NCBI GenBank assembly: GCA_030621995.1
Contig: JAUXGP010000004.1
Location: 1-21,860, forward strand
From: Psychrilyobacter sp.
GTDB lineage: Bacteria > Fusobacteriota > Fusobacteriia > Fusobacteriales > Fusobacteriaceae
Length of the DNA: 21,860 bases
Direction of reading: 5' to 3'
The notes beneath the pieces are model-generated. The model ran no database searches, had not been told where the DNA came from, and saw nothing but the letters and a program-made list of their open reading frames with translations. Both the position numbers and the translations under genes were made by a program. This document shows, in pieces, positions 6,790 through 14,147 of this stretch (positions within the stretch are counted from its first letter, which is position 1; the number at the start of each line of letters is the position of its first letter).

Positions 6790-8070
6790 ATGAATAAATC
6801 TAACAAGATGAGTATAGAGGAAAAAATGGCCATGAGATTAAGGGAAAAAAATAATAAAGAAACTCAAAAAAAAGCTGAAAAAAAGAAACCAATAAATGAA
6901 ACTCCTAAAAATGAAGTAGAGAGTAAAGAAATTCCTAAAAAAAATGAGACAAAGGGTAAATCAGAAGTTATAAAAAAAGAAATAATAAAACCAGAAAGAA
7001 TAGGGAAGGAAGAAAAAGTTGGAGAACAAGACTTAGCTATGCCAGCTCCTGCTGTGTGTGGGACAGAACCTTGTGATGAAAACTGTGTGAAAAAGAAGGC
7101 AGCCAAAGATGAATTGAATAGAGAAATCTTAGATGAAGAATGGGAAGCTGAAAATAAAGCGGCAAAGGATGAGAAAAAAAAGCAAAAAAAACAATATAAG
7201 ATCTTAGGAATCATGTTTGAAATAACCAGAAAAAGATATTATTTTGAGGTAGTGGATGATGTTGATTATATAATTGGAGACAGAGTTATAGTGGATACTG
7301 CCAGGGGTAAGGAGATAGGTTTAGTATATATGGCTCCTAAAATGATGGAGGAGGACTCTTTGGTGCTGCCATTGAAACCAGTAATCAGAAAGGCTACAAC
7401 AGAGGACAACCAGCAATTTGAAATTCTTAAAGCAGAGGCAGAAAAAGCTAATGCTATAGGGAAAGAAAAGATAAAAAAACATGATCTGCCTATGAAATTA
7501 GTGGCTACAGAGTTTACCTTTGATAAATCAAAATTAATCTTCTACTTCACGGCAGAGGGCAGGATAGATTTTAGAAACTTGGTAAAGGAGTTAGCTACTA
7601 TATTTAAACTCAGGATTGAACTGCGTCAAATAGGTGTGAGAGATGAAGCCAGGATACTAGGGAGTTTGGGGATCTGCGGGAAGGAACTTTGCTGCAGAGT
7701 TTATATCAACAAATTTGACTCAGTCCTCATCAAGATGGCAAGGGATCAAGGGCTGGTAATAAATCCTTCAAAAATTTCCGGAGCCTGCGGCAGACTGCTT
7801 TGCTGTATTAAATATGAATATCAGCAATATGCCGATGCTCTATTAAAATGCCCGAGTATGGGTCAGACGGTAAGGGTGGAAAATACCAAAGGCAGAGTCG
7901 TTGGGATAAATCCATTGAATGAATATCTGTATGTAGATGTAGAGGGGAAGGGCAGGATGAGGTTGAACTTGGATGAGGTAAGTTTTGATAAAAAAGAAGC
8001 CAGAAAACAGCATAAATCCAAGAAAAAAACACCTGAAGAAGCCGCTGCGAAAGGATTGGAAGCAAAATAA
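6790..8070 (+). CDS. ricT: PSP1/RicT (YaaT) family protein with charged, cysteine-bearing N-terminal extension
   Basis: RicT works with RicA and RicF in Bacillus, in a complex that binds iron-sulfur clusters and stimulates RNase Y-dependent mRNA processing; that role is family knowledge. The PSP1 core here spans about residues 145-400 and contains GDRVIVDTARGKEIG, ELRQIGVRDEARILGSLG, ICGKELCC (Cys296, 301, 302) and ISGACGRLLCCIKYE (Cys333, 338, 339). At 426 residues it is far longer than typical RicT (~275). The first ~135 residues are Lys/Glu-rich low complexity, broken by a Pro/Ala stretch and Cys90, Cys95 and Cys99. A short Lys/Ala-rich tail follows the core. The stop overlaps the start of the next methyltransferase by one base (TAATG). 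Confidence 0.9.
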   Translation: MNKSNKMSIEEKMAMRLREKNNKETQKKAEKKKPINETPKNEVESKEIPKKNETKGKSEVIKKEIIKPERIGKEEKVGEQDLAMPAPAVCGTEPCDENCVKKKAAKDELNREILDEEWEAENKAAKDEKKKQKKQYKILGIMFEITRKRYYFEVVDDVDYIIGDRVIVDTARGKEIGLVYMAPKMMEEDSLVLPLKPVIRKATTEDNQQFEILKAEAEKANAIGKEKIKKHDLPMKLVATEFTFDKSKLIFYFTAEGRIDFRNLVKELATIFKLRIELRQIGVRDEARILGSLGICGKELCCRVYINKFDSVLIKMARDQGLVINPSKISGACGRLLCCIKYEYQQYADALLKCPSMGQTVRVENTKGRVVGINPLNEYLYVDVEGKGRMRLNLDEVSFDKKEARKQHKSKKKTPEEAAAKGLEAK

Positions 8071-8735
8071 TGAGAGCAGATGAAAATTTAGAACCCCTGG
8101 ATCACGGGATGGTTATTTTACAGAAAAAAGATGGATTTAGATTTGGAGAAGATGCTGTCATGGTAGCGGAGTTTTTTACCCCTGCTAAGAGCGGAAACTT
8201 ATTGGATATAGGTACAGGAACGGGGATAATCTCCCTAATCCTGTCTAGAGATCCAAAAATAGATAAGATCACATCGGTAGAGATCCAAGAAGAGATGGCA
8301 GGTATGGCTAAAAGAAGTGTGGAAAAAAATAATCTTCTGGAAAAGATAGAGGTACTGAATATAGATATAAAAAAGTTAAATAGAGGGAACACTTACGACT
8401 ATATAGTGAGTAATCCCCCCTATATGAAGAGTTCCCATGGGAAGGTGAATTCCCGCTCTATGAAGGCGATCTCCAGGCATGAGATAACTTTAAATTTGGA
8501 GGAGCTGATAGATCAGAGTAGGAGACCTCTAAAGCCAGGAGGCAGTCTGACATTGATATACAGAAGTGAGAGGATGGTAGAACTATTAAATAATCTGTCT
8601 CAATCTGGATTTTATCCAAAGAGGATACAAAATATATTCAGTGAAACTACCAAAGTTTCTAAACTTTTTATGATAGAAGCTGTCAAGGGGAAAAATAAAG
8701 GTTTTGAATTTTTAGAGCCCCTGTATATAAAGTAA
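8070..8735 (+). CDS. trmN6: TrmN6-like SAM-dependent methyltransferase
   Basis: Likely N6-adenine methyltransferase of the YfiC/TrmN6 family, which in E. coli methylates A37 of tRNA-Val1; the substrate here is inferred. The 221-residue Rossmann methyltransferase has the family N-terminus LDHGMVILQKKDGFRFGEDA, SAM motif I LLDIGTGTGI (about residues 44-53), acidic motif VEI, and catalytic NPPY (115-118) followed by MKSSHGKVNS. The last residues, FEFLEPLYIK, match the common end of the family. It overlaps ricT by one base. This is the last gene of the long run that begins at cobU and is closed by a strong terminator. A related 16S or protein-glutamine methyltransferase is less likely. Confidence 0.88.
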   Translation: MRADENLEPLDHGMVILQKKDGFRFGEDAVMVAEFFTPAKSGNLLDIGTGTGIISLILSRDPKIDKITSVEIQEEMAGMAKRSVEKNNLLEKIEVLNIDIKKLNRGNTYDYIVSNPPYMKSSHGKVNSRSMKAISRHEITLNLEELIDQSRRPLKPGGSLTLIYRSERMVELLNNLSQSGFYPKRIQNIFSETTKVSKLFMIEAVKGKNKGFEFLEPLYIK

Positions 8736-8791
8736 ATGAGAGATTAAAGGTTGTCTATAAGTAAAACTTTAAACTATACATTTTCAACTAG

Positions 8792-8816
8792 AAAAGAGGC
8801 ATCGCCTCTTTTTTTT
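8792..8816 (+). terminator. Strong terminator closing the cobU-trmN run
   Basis: AAAAGAGGC and GCCTCTTTT form a compact hairpin with an ATC loop, directly followed by a run of T residues. It lies about 55 nt after the methyltransferase stop. Confidence 0.92.
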
Positions 8817-8841
8817 GGTTAGTCACGTTTCTTTTATTTTG

Positions 8842-8850
8842 TGGTATAAT
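8842..8850 (+). promoter_or_regulatory. Extended -10 promoter of the JAMM-helicase gene
   Basis: TGGTATAAT (8842-8850) is a consensus extended -10 box, 25 nt before the start codon and just after the preceding terminator. No good -35 is present, as is common with extended -10 promoters. Confidence 0.65.
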
Positions 8851-8874
8851 AGGAGAATAGAAGGTGAATAAATA

Positions 8875-11310
8875 ATGATATTAGAAAAAATTTCAGAAGA
8901 AATAATAGAAAAGATGAAAGAAGAGATTGAGAACGCCCATGGAAATGAGGTGTTTTTTCGTGGCATCCCAAATAATGACGGGGTAGTAGATGAGATAGAG
9001 GTGATTGCCAGAGGGAATAAAGGATCGGTACCGGCTCTCCTCAAGAGGGTGAAAAAAAGAGAAGTAATAATTCACAACCATCCTTCGGGGTATCTATACC
9101 CATCCGATGCAGATGTAGCTGTGGCATCTATGTATTCCGATCAAAAAGACGGAGCCTCATATATTGTAAATAATGCCGTAGATGATATCTATGTCATGGT
9201 AGAGATAAATAAAACAGAGATTCAAAAGATAGATGTAGGACCGTACTTTGAGAAAAAAGGTCTTTTGGCAGGAATATTTAAGGGTTTTGAGTATAGAGAA
9301 GAACAATTTCATATGGCTGAACATATCGAGGAGGGACTCAACAATAAAACTAAGGTTGTAGTAGAAGCGGGGACGGGAACAGGTAAAACCCTTGCCTATT
9401 TAATACCAAGTATAGAGTGGGCTGTAAAAAATGAAAAAAAAGTAATAATTACAACGAATACTATAAACTTGCAGGAGCAGCTCCTCCACAAGGATATCCC
9501 CATAGTTAAAAAATTATTGCCTGAAAAATTTACCTATGTTTTGGTCAAAGGCAGGGGAAACTACCTGTGCAATAGAAAGGCAGCCAATATAGGTATCGGT
9601 GGAAGCTCGGAGATTGATGATATGAGCAGCTCTCAAAAAGACCAGGTGAGTTATGTATTGAAGTGGTTTAAATCCACTGAACATGGAGATAAGGGAGAAC
9701 TCCCGTTTGAGGTGGATTATATAGTCTGGGAGCAATTTATGAGTGAGACAGACATCTGTGCAGGGAGTAAGTGTGCCTTCAAGGAGGACTGTTTCTTTTT
9801 AAAATCCAGGGAGGAAAAGAAAAAAGCTGATGTTTTGATCACCAATCACCATATGTTTTTTGCCGACCTTTCCATTCGAAAGGAAGTGGGATTTAATACA
9901 GATTATTCCATATTTCCAGACTATGATCTGGTAGTATTTGATGAAGCTCATAATATAGAAAATGTAGCCAGGGATTATTTTTCCTATGAGGCATCTAAAT
10001 ATTCATTTAATAAGACTATGAACAATATCCATCATATGGGAAAGAAAAAAGATTCCAGTAAATATACAGGTTTATTAAATTATTTGAGAAATATAAAATA
10101 TAAGGGGTATGACTCTATAAAAAAAGAGATCATAGAGGAATTGATATCCCGGCATATAGATCTGGCTAACCGTGGGAATGAATACTACCTAAAGGTTATA
10201 GAAGCCTTTGCAGGGCAGTCTCAGGGAAATATCAGTCTTCGTCTGCGAAAGGAAGAATTAAAACACTGGGAACATTGGAAGACATTGAAGGAATTGGAAG
10301 AGGAGATGCTCTTAACTTACAATGCCTATATGAGAAGGCTGAAGAGCTTAACTCGTGTGATAAAAGATATCGATGACGAAACAGGAATAATAAGTGATTT
10401 TACAAAATACACTGAGAGACTGGAAACGTATTTTTCTAATTATAATTTCATAAAGGAGATGGACGATAAAAACTTTATCTACTGGATATCTTTAAATCAA
10501 AAAAAAAGTAATGTAAAATTTGTGGCGACACCGTTAAAAATAAGTGATGAACTGGATGAAAATTTATATTCTAACTTAGAACATATGGTGTTTACATCTG
10601 CAACTATAGCAATTAACGGCAGTTTTAAATATTTTAAAAAATCCATAGGACTCCATGAGGAAGTCCTGGAAAAGATAATTGATTCACCCTTTGATTATGA
10701 CAGGCAGATGAAAGTATATATTCCAAAAGACCTGCCGTCTCCTACAGATCGTGGTTTTTTAGACGGGGTGAAGGATTTTGTAGAAAAACTTATAAAGAGG
10801 ACAAAGGGGAATACATTTTTATTGTTCACCTCATATTCTACATTGAATTATCTGTACTTTATGTTAAAGGACAGGCTGGAAGATGAGGGGTATGAATTGT
10901 TTATCCAGGGGCAGGCACCGAGAAATCAACTGGTAGATATGTATAAAAAAAGCAGTAAACCTGTACTCTTTGGAACGGCATCATTTTGGGAAGGGGTAGA
11001 TGTGAAAGGAGAGAAACTCAGCTCTGTAATCATAGTAAAGCTGCCATTTAAAGTGCCCAGTGATCCTGTAGTAGAAGCTATCATAGAAAACCTGAATGAT
11101 GAGGGGAAAAATGCCTTTATGGAGTACCAAATACCTGAATCAATAATCAAATTTAAACAGGGAATAGGCAGGCTTATCAGGAGCTGTGATGACAGGGGTG
11201 TAATAACAATTTTAGATAATAGAATTATAAAAAAACGATATGGAAGTCTATTTATAGACTCGATTCCAACAAGAAATATCCATATAAAAAACAAAGATGA
11301 TATCATATAG
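8875..11310 (+). CDS. dinG: Fusion of RadC-type JAMM domain with DinG/XPD-family Fe-S DNA helicase
   Basis: Predicted 5'-3' superfamily 2 DNA helicase with an extra N-terminal domain; 811 residues. Residues 1 to about 125 hold a JAMM/MPN fold: Glu25 in NEVFFRG, then HNHPSGYLYPSDAD with His67, His69 and Asp80, the complete zinc-ligand set in RadC spacing but without RadC's N-terminal helical part. The helicase follows: Walker A GTGTGKT ending at residue 172, ITTNTINLQEQLL, four iron-sulfur cysteines (Cys232, 295, 300, 306), TNHHMFF, DEAH (356-359), and motif VI QGIGRLIRS starting at Gln762. The E. coli DinG has no JAMM domain, and Bacillus DinG carries an exonuclease there instead. The start has GGTG 8 nt upstream. 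pgpH follows after 20 nt. Confidence 0.93.
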   Translation: MILEKISEEIIEKMKEEIENAHGNEVFFRGIPNNDGVVDEIEVIARGNKGSVPALLKRVKKREVIIHNHPSGYLYPSDADVAVASMYSDQKDGASYIVNNAVDDIYVMVEINKTEIQKIDVGPYFEKKGLLAGIFKGFEYREEQFHMAEHIEEGLNNKTKVVVEAGTGTGKTLAYLIPSIEWAVKNEKKVIITTNTINLQEQLLHKDIPIVKKLLPEKFTYVLVKGRGNYLCNRKAANIGIGGSSEIDDMSSSQKDQVSYVLKWFKSTEHGDKGELPFEVDYIVWEQFMSETDICAGSKCAFKEDCFFLKSREEKKKADVLITNHHMFFADLSIRKEVGFNTDYSIFPDYDLVVFDEAHNIENVARDYFSYEASKYSFNKTMNNIHHMGKKKDSSKYTGLLNYLRNIKYKGYDSIKKEIIEELISRHIDLANRGNEYYLKVIEAFAGQSQGNISLRLRKEELKHWEHWKTLKELEEEMLLTYNAYMRRLKSLTRVIKDIDDETGIISDFTKYTERLETYFSNYNFIKEMDDKNFIYWISLNQKKSNVKFVATPLKISDELDENLYSNLEHMVFTSATIAINGSFKYFKKSIGLHEEVLEKIIDSPFDYDRQMKVYIPKDLPSPTDRGFLDGVKDFVEKLIKRTKGNTFLLFTSYSTLNYLYFMLKDRLEDEGYELFIQGQAPRNQLVDMYKKSSKPVLFGTASFWEGVDVKGEKLSSVIIVKLPFKVPSDPVVEAIIENLNDEGKNAFMEYQIPESIIKFKQGIGRLIRSCDDRGVITILDNRIIKKRYGSLFIDSIPTRNIHIKNKDDII

Positions 11311-11330
11311 ACTGATATTGGAGGCAAATT

Positions 11331-13406
11331 ATGAAAAAAATTGAGCTTTTTGGTAGAAGGTTGACAATTGGATTTGAGAAAAAAGAAAAAATACAAAAAG
11401 AAACTAAAGATATGGAGTTGTCCGCAAAAGAAGTGGTCAATGAAAAGGTAGTGTATCTGATCTTAATTTTGGTGATAACTGTAATCAGTGCAAATACATA
11501 TTTATTTAGTAATGGTCATTTAAAATTAGGGGATGTGGCTAGAAGGGATGTAATTGCTCCTACAGATATAATATATAATGACAGAGCTGCTAAAGAAAGG
11601 ATAATTTCTGAGATACTGGAAAACTCTCGGAAGGAATATATAAGTGTAGACAATGTAGAGAGACAGACCATACTGAGGATAGAGAATTTTTTTGAACAAA
11701 TAAAAAAGAATAAAAATTTAGATTCAGACCTGGCTTATTCAAAGATAAATAATAGTTTTAACATAGAAATTTCATCTAAACTTTTTATATATTTATACGA
11801 AAAATCAAATGATGAATTGGATGACTTAAAAGATAAGTATTTAAGGGATATAAAAACTTTGTATAAGCAGGGAGTAAAAAAAGACGGAAATGTATTGAGG
11901 CTGAATAATTTATTTGAAATGATAGAGGATCTGGATTTTTATGAAGAAAGTTTTGTGAGAGCTTTTATTAAACCAAACTATATCTTAGACAGTGAGAAAA
12001 CAGAAGAACTGCTCAATGAAAAGATCGAACAGGTTAAAAATGTATCGGTCCGTATAAAAGCTGGATCGATAATATTGAAAAAAGGTGAAGTTGTTTCAGA
12101 GAGTAAGGTGGTCATATTAAAAAATGCAGGACTTTATGGAAGAACCAGTAAGGTAATAAAATTTATGGGAACGCTTATTTATTTATTTATATTATCCATA
12201 ATATTTAAAAATATTTGTACTAAATTTATGTTTAATGAAATAAGAAAAAAAAGTTATTATAGTGCTATAATGCTGTCCCTTGCTGTGGGGATTATATCTT
12301 CGAGGGTTATAGATCCAAATTGGAAATATATCCTGCCTATAGAAACTGTGTTTATCCTTTTAGGAATATTAGTAAATATCAAGACTAGTTTAATTATAGG
12401 TGGATTTTTGATCCTCTATGCTATCCCATTAAATGGATTTAGTATAGAATATTTAGTTATAGAGATCTTTAGTTTGATAATTTCACTGTATTTAATTACA
12501 AAAATAAAAAATAGAACTAATATTATAAATACAGGTATATATATAGGGATGACCAAGGTGTTTATAGTGTTAACCATGGCAGTTGGTATGAATATAGAAT
12601 TTGTAGACAGTCTCATTAAGAGTGGGGTATTGTTTTTGTCAGGAGCTTTTTCGGGAATGTTAACCATAGCTCTCCTCCCATATTTTGAAAGGACATTTAA
12701 TATTTTGACAGATATAAAACTGCTGGAATTAGGGGATCTGTCCCAACCCCTGCTCAGACGATTATCGGTAAGTGCTCCCGGGACATTTCATCACTCCATG
12801 ATGGTGGCTACTCTGTCGGAACAAGCTACAGAAGCCATAGGCGGTAACCATGTATTGGCCAGAGTAGCATCTTATTATCATGATATAGGAAAGATGAAAA
12901 GACCGCAGTTTTATGTAGAGAACCAAGCCGATGGAGTAAATCCACATAATAACCTGAGTCCTAGTTTGAGTACTCTCATAATAACGTCCCATACTAAAGA
13001 CGGAGATGAGATGGGAAGGGAATACAACCTGCCTAAGGAAATAAGGGATATTATGTATGAACATCAGGGGACGACTTTGCTGGCTTATTTTTATAATAAA
13101 GCAAAGCAAAGCAATCCGCATCTAGAAGAAAGTGATTTTAGATACAGCGGACCAAAGCCGAGGAGTAAGGAGTCGGCAGTAATAATGCTGGCAGATTCCA
13201 TCGAGGCAGCGGTGAGATCACTGGATGAAAAAACACCGGTAACAATAGAAAAGATGCTGCGGAAAATTATAGGTTCAAAGGTGGAGGAGCAGCAGCTTTC
13301 AGATGCGGATCTTACATTTAAAGAGATTGAAATTATAATTCAAAGTTTTACAAAGATACTCATGAGTATACACCATGTGAGGATAAAATATCCGGGGCAG
13401 AAATAG
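11331..13406 (+). CDS. pgpH: Membrane HD-domain c-di-AMP phosphodiesterase, PgpH type
   Basis: Hydrolyses cyclic di-AMP to pApA; such enzymes set second-messenger levels for potassium and wall homeostasis. The 691-residue layout matches the 7TMR-HDED family. A cytoplasmic N-terminus and first membrane segment (about 40-59) come first. A long extracytoplasmic domain follows (about 60-275; KLGDVARRDVIAPTDIIYND at its start and RIKAGSIILKKGEVV near its end). Next is a cluster of membrane helices (about 278-465), then the cytoplasmic HD domain. In the latter, GTFHHSMMVATLSEQA has His487/488, SYYHDIGKMKRP has His517-Asp518, and NPHNNLSP and ADSIEAAVRSL follow. GGAGG precedes the ATG. Its neighbourhood with ybeY and dgkA is widely conserved. 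Confidence 0.94.
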   Translation: MKKIELFGRRLTIGFEKKEKIQKETKDMELSAKEVVNEKVVYLILILVITVISANTYLFSNGHLKLGDVARRDVIAPTDIIYNDRAAKERIISEILENSRKEYISVDNVERQTILRIENFFEQIKKNKNLDSDLAYSKINNSFNIEISSKLFIYLYEKSNDELDDLKDKYLRDIKTLYKQGVKKDGNVLRLNNLFEMIEDLDFYEESFVRAFIKPNYILDSEKTEELLNEKIEQVKNVSVRIKAGSIILKKGEVVSESKVVILKNAGLYGRTSKVIKFMGTLIYLFILSIIFKNICTKFMFNEIRKKSYYSAIMLSLAVGIISSRVIDPNWKYILPIETVFILLGILVNIKTSLIIGGFLILYAIPLNGFSIEYLVIEIFSLIISLYLITKIKNRTNIINTGIYIGMTKVFIVLTMAVGMNIEFVDSLIKSGVLFLSGAFSGMLTIALLPYFERTFNILTDIKLLELGDLSQPLLRRLSVSAPGTFHHSMMVATLSEQATEAIGGNHVLARVASYYHDIGKMKRPQFYVENQADGVNPHNNLSPSLSTLIITSHTKDGDEMGREYNLPKEIRDIMYEHQGTTLLAYFYNKAKQSNPHLEESDFRYSGPKPRSKESAVIMLADSIEAAVRSLDEKTPVTIEKMLRKIIGSKVEEQQLSDADLTFKEIEIIIQSFTKILMSIHHVRIKYPGQK

Positions 13407-13439
13407 TGAAAAAATTAAACTAACTCTTTTCTTGTTGTC

Positions 13440-13510
13440 GTTTACTCTTTATAAAAGAGCAAACTATAGCTTTAAAGTTAAGCTTTAGTTACCCTTTTAT
13501 AAAGGGCAAC
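13440..13510. repeat. Three consecutive hairpins between pgpH and ybeY
   Basis: Hairpin A pairs 13440-13450 with 13454-13464 (GTTT/AAAC, one A-C mismatch, CTCTTT/AAAGAG, ATA loop). Hairpin B pairs 13462-13472 with 13480-13490 (one T-T mismatch, 7-nt loop). Hairpin C pairs 13488-13497 with 13501-13510 (GTT/AAC, the same A-C mismatch, CCCTTT/AAAGGG, TAT loop). A and C share one architecture with a compensatory base-pair change. On the minus strand, their A-C mismatches become G-T wobbles, so a minus-strand RNA would fold better. The arms of B overlap those of A and C, so alternative foldings are possible. Confidence 0.65.
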
Positions 13511-13548
13511 TATAAAAAGGATGAGTTATAAAAAAGGATGATGAAAGT

Positions 13549-14019
13549 ATGAATATAACAGTAGAATTAACTAAGGGAATAGAAGGTTATGATGAATTTA
13601 TAGATGTGGAAACTGTAGAAGACTATATAAAAACGGTCATAGAGGACGAGTACAGCAGTGAGAGAGATGTGTATATGTCGCTCTTATTAACAAATAACGA
13701 AAATATACAGATAGTGAACAGAGATTACAGGGGGAAAGATCAGCCTACAGATGTAATTTCATTTGCTTATTTAGATAATGAGGATGATTTTCAGTTGGGG
13801 CCTTATTTGACTCTAGGGGATATAGTGATATCTTTGGAGAGGGTGGAGGAGCAGGCCAGCGACTATAACCATAATTTTAAAAGGGAATTTTACTATGTCT
13901 TAACTCATGGTATCCTGCACCTATTGGGATATGACCATATTGAGGACGAGGATAAGAAGGTAATGAGAAAAAAAGAGGAAGAGATCTTAGAAAAACATGG
14001 ATACAGTAGAGATATTTAA
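13549..14019 (+). CDS. ybeY: Endoribonuclease / rRNA maturation factor YbeY
   Basis: Metal-dependent single-strand endoribonuclease involved in 16S rRNA 3'-end maturation and ribosome quality control. The 156-residue length is typical. The family zinc motif HGILHLLGYDH has His120, His124 and His130 in H-x3-H-x5-H spacing. It is preceded by the substrate-site region NRDYRGKDQPTDVISFAY and the strand LGDIVISLERV. The protein ends soon after the usual acidic helix (DEDKKVMRKKEEEIL). It lies between pgpH and the dgkA-like gene, the classic order. Its stop codon lies inside the left arm of a 13-bp inverted repeat. The long structured gap upstream may carry its own regulation. Confidence 0.95.
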   Translation: MNITVELTKGIEGYDEFIDVETVEDYIKTVIEDEYSSERDVYMSLLLTNNENIQIVNRDYRGKDQPTDVISFAYLDNEDDFQLGPYLTLGDIVISLERVEEQASDYNHNFKREFYYVLTHGILHLLGYDHIEDEDKKVMRKKEEEILEKHGYSRDI

Positions 14020-14117
14020 AACTAATAACTAAAAAAAAAATCAGAATCTTAAAATCTGTGAAATCTGTGTCAGAAAAAGCTTTTAAATTTATCTTTTAAA
14101 ACCTTTATTAGTTTTAA
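14016..14117. repeat. 102-bp element with 13-bp perfect terminal inverted repeats
   Basis: TTAAAACTAATAA (14016-14028) and its exact reverse complement TTATTAGTTTTAA (14105-14117) enclose about 76 bp. The interior has a short tandem (AATCTGTG repeated, near 14052-14070) and a weaker inner hairpin (AAAGCTTTTAAA against TTTTAAAACCTTT). The left arm includes the ybeY stop codon. Confidence 0.6.
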
Positions 14118-14147
14118 GTTTCGCCATAGGCGATTTGGGGTGGTTTT

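Noticed and set aside
10926..11396. 156-codon minus-strand open frame across the end of the helicase gene and start of pgpH
   Set aside because: It is antisense to two well-supported genes, and its hydrophobic composition mirrors their A-rich codons.
13440..13510. CRISPR array or tRNA
   Set aside because: Only two imperfect repeated hairpins occur, with no spacer regularity, and there is no tRNA cloverleaf with conserved T-loop or CCA end.
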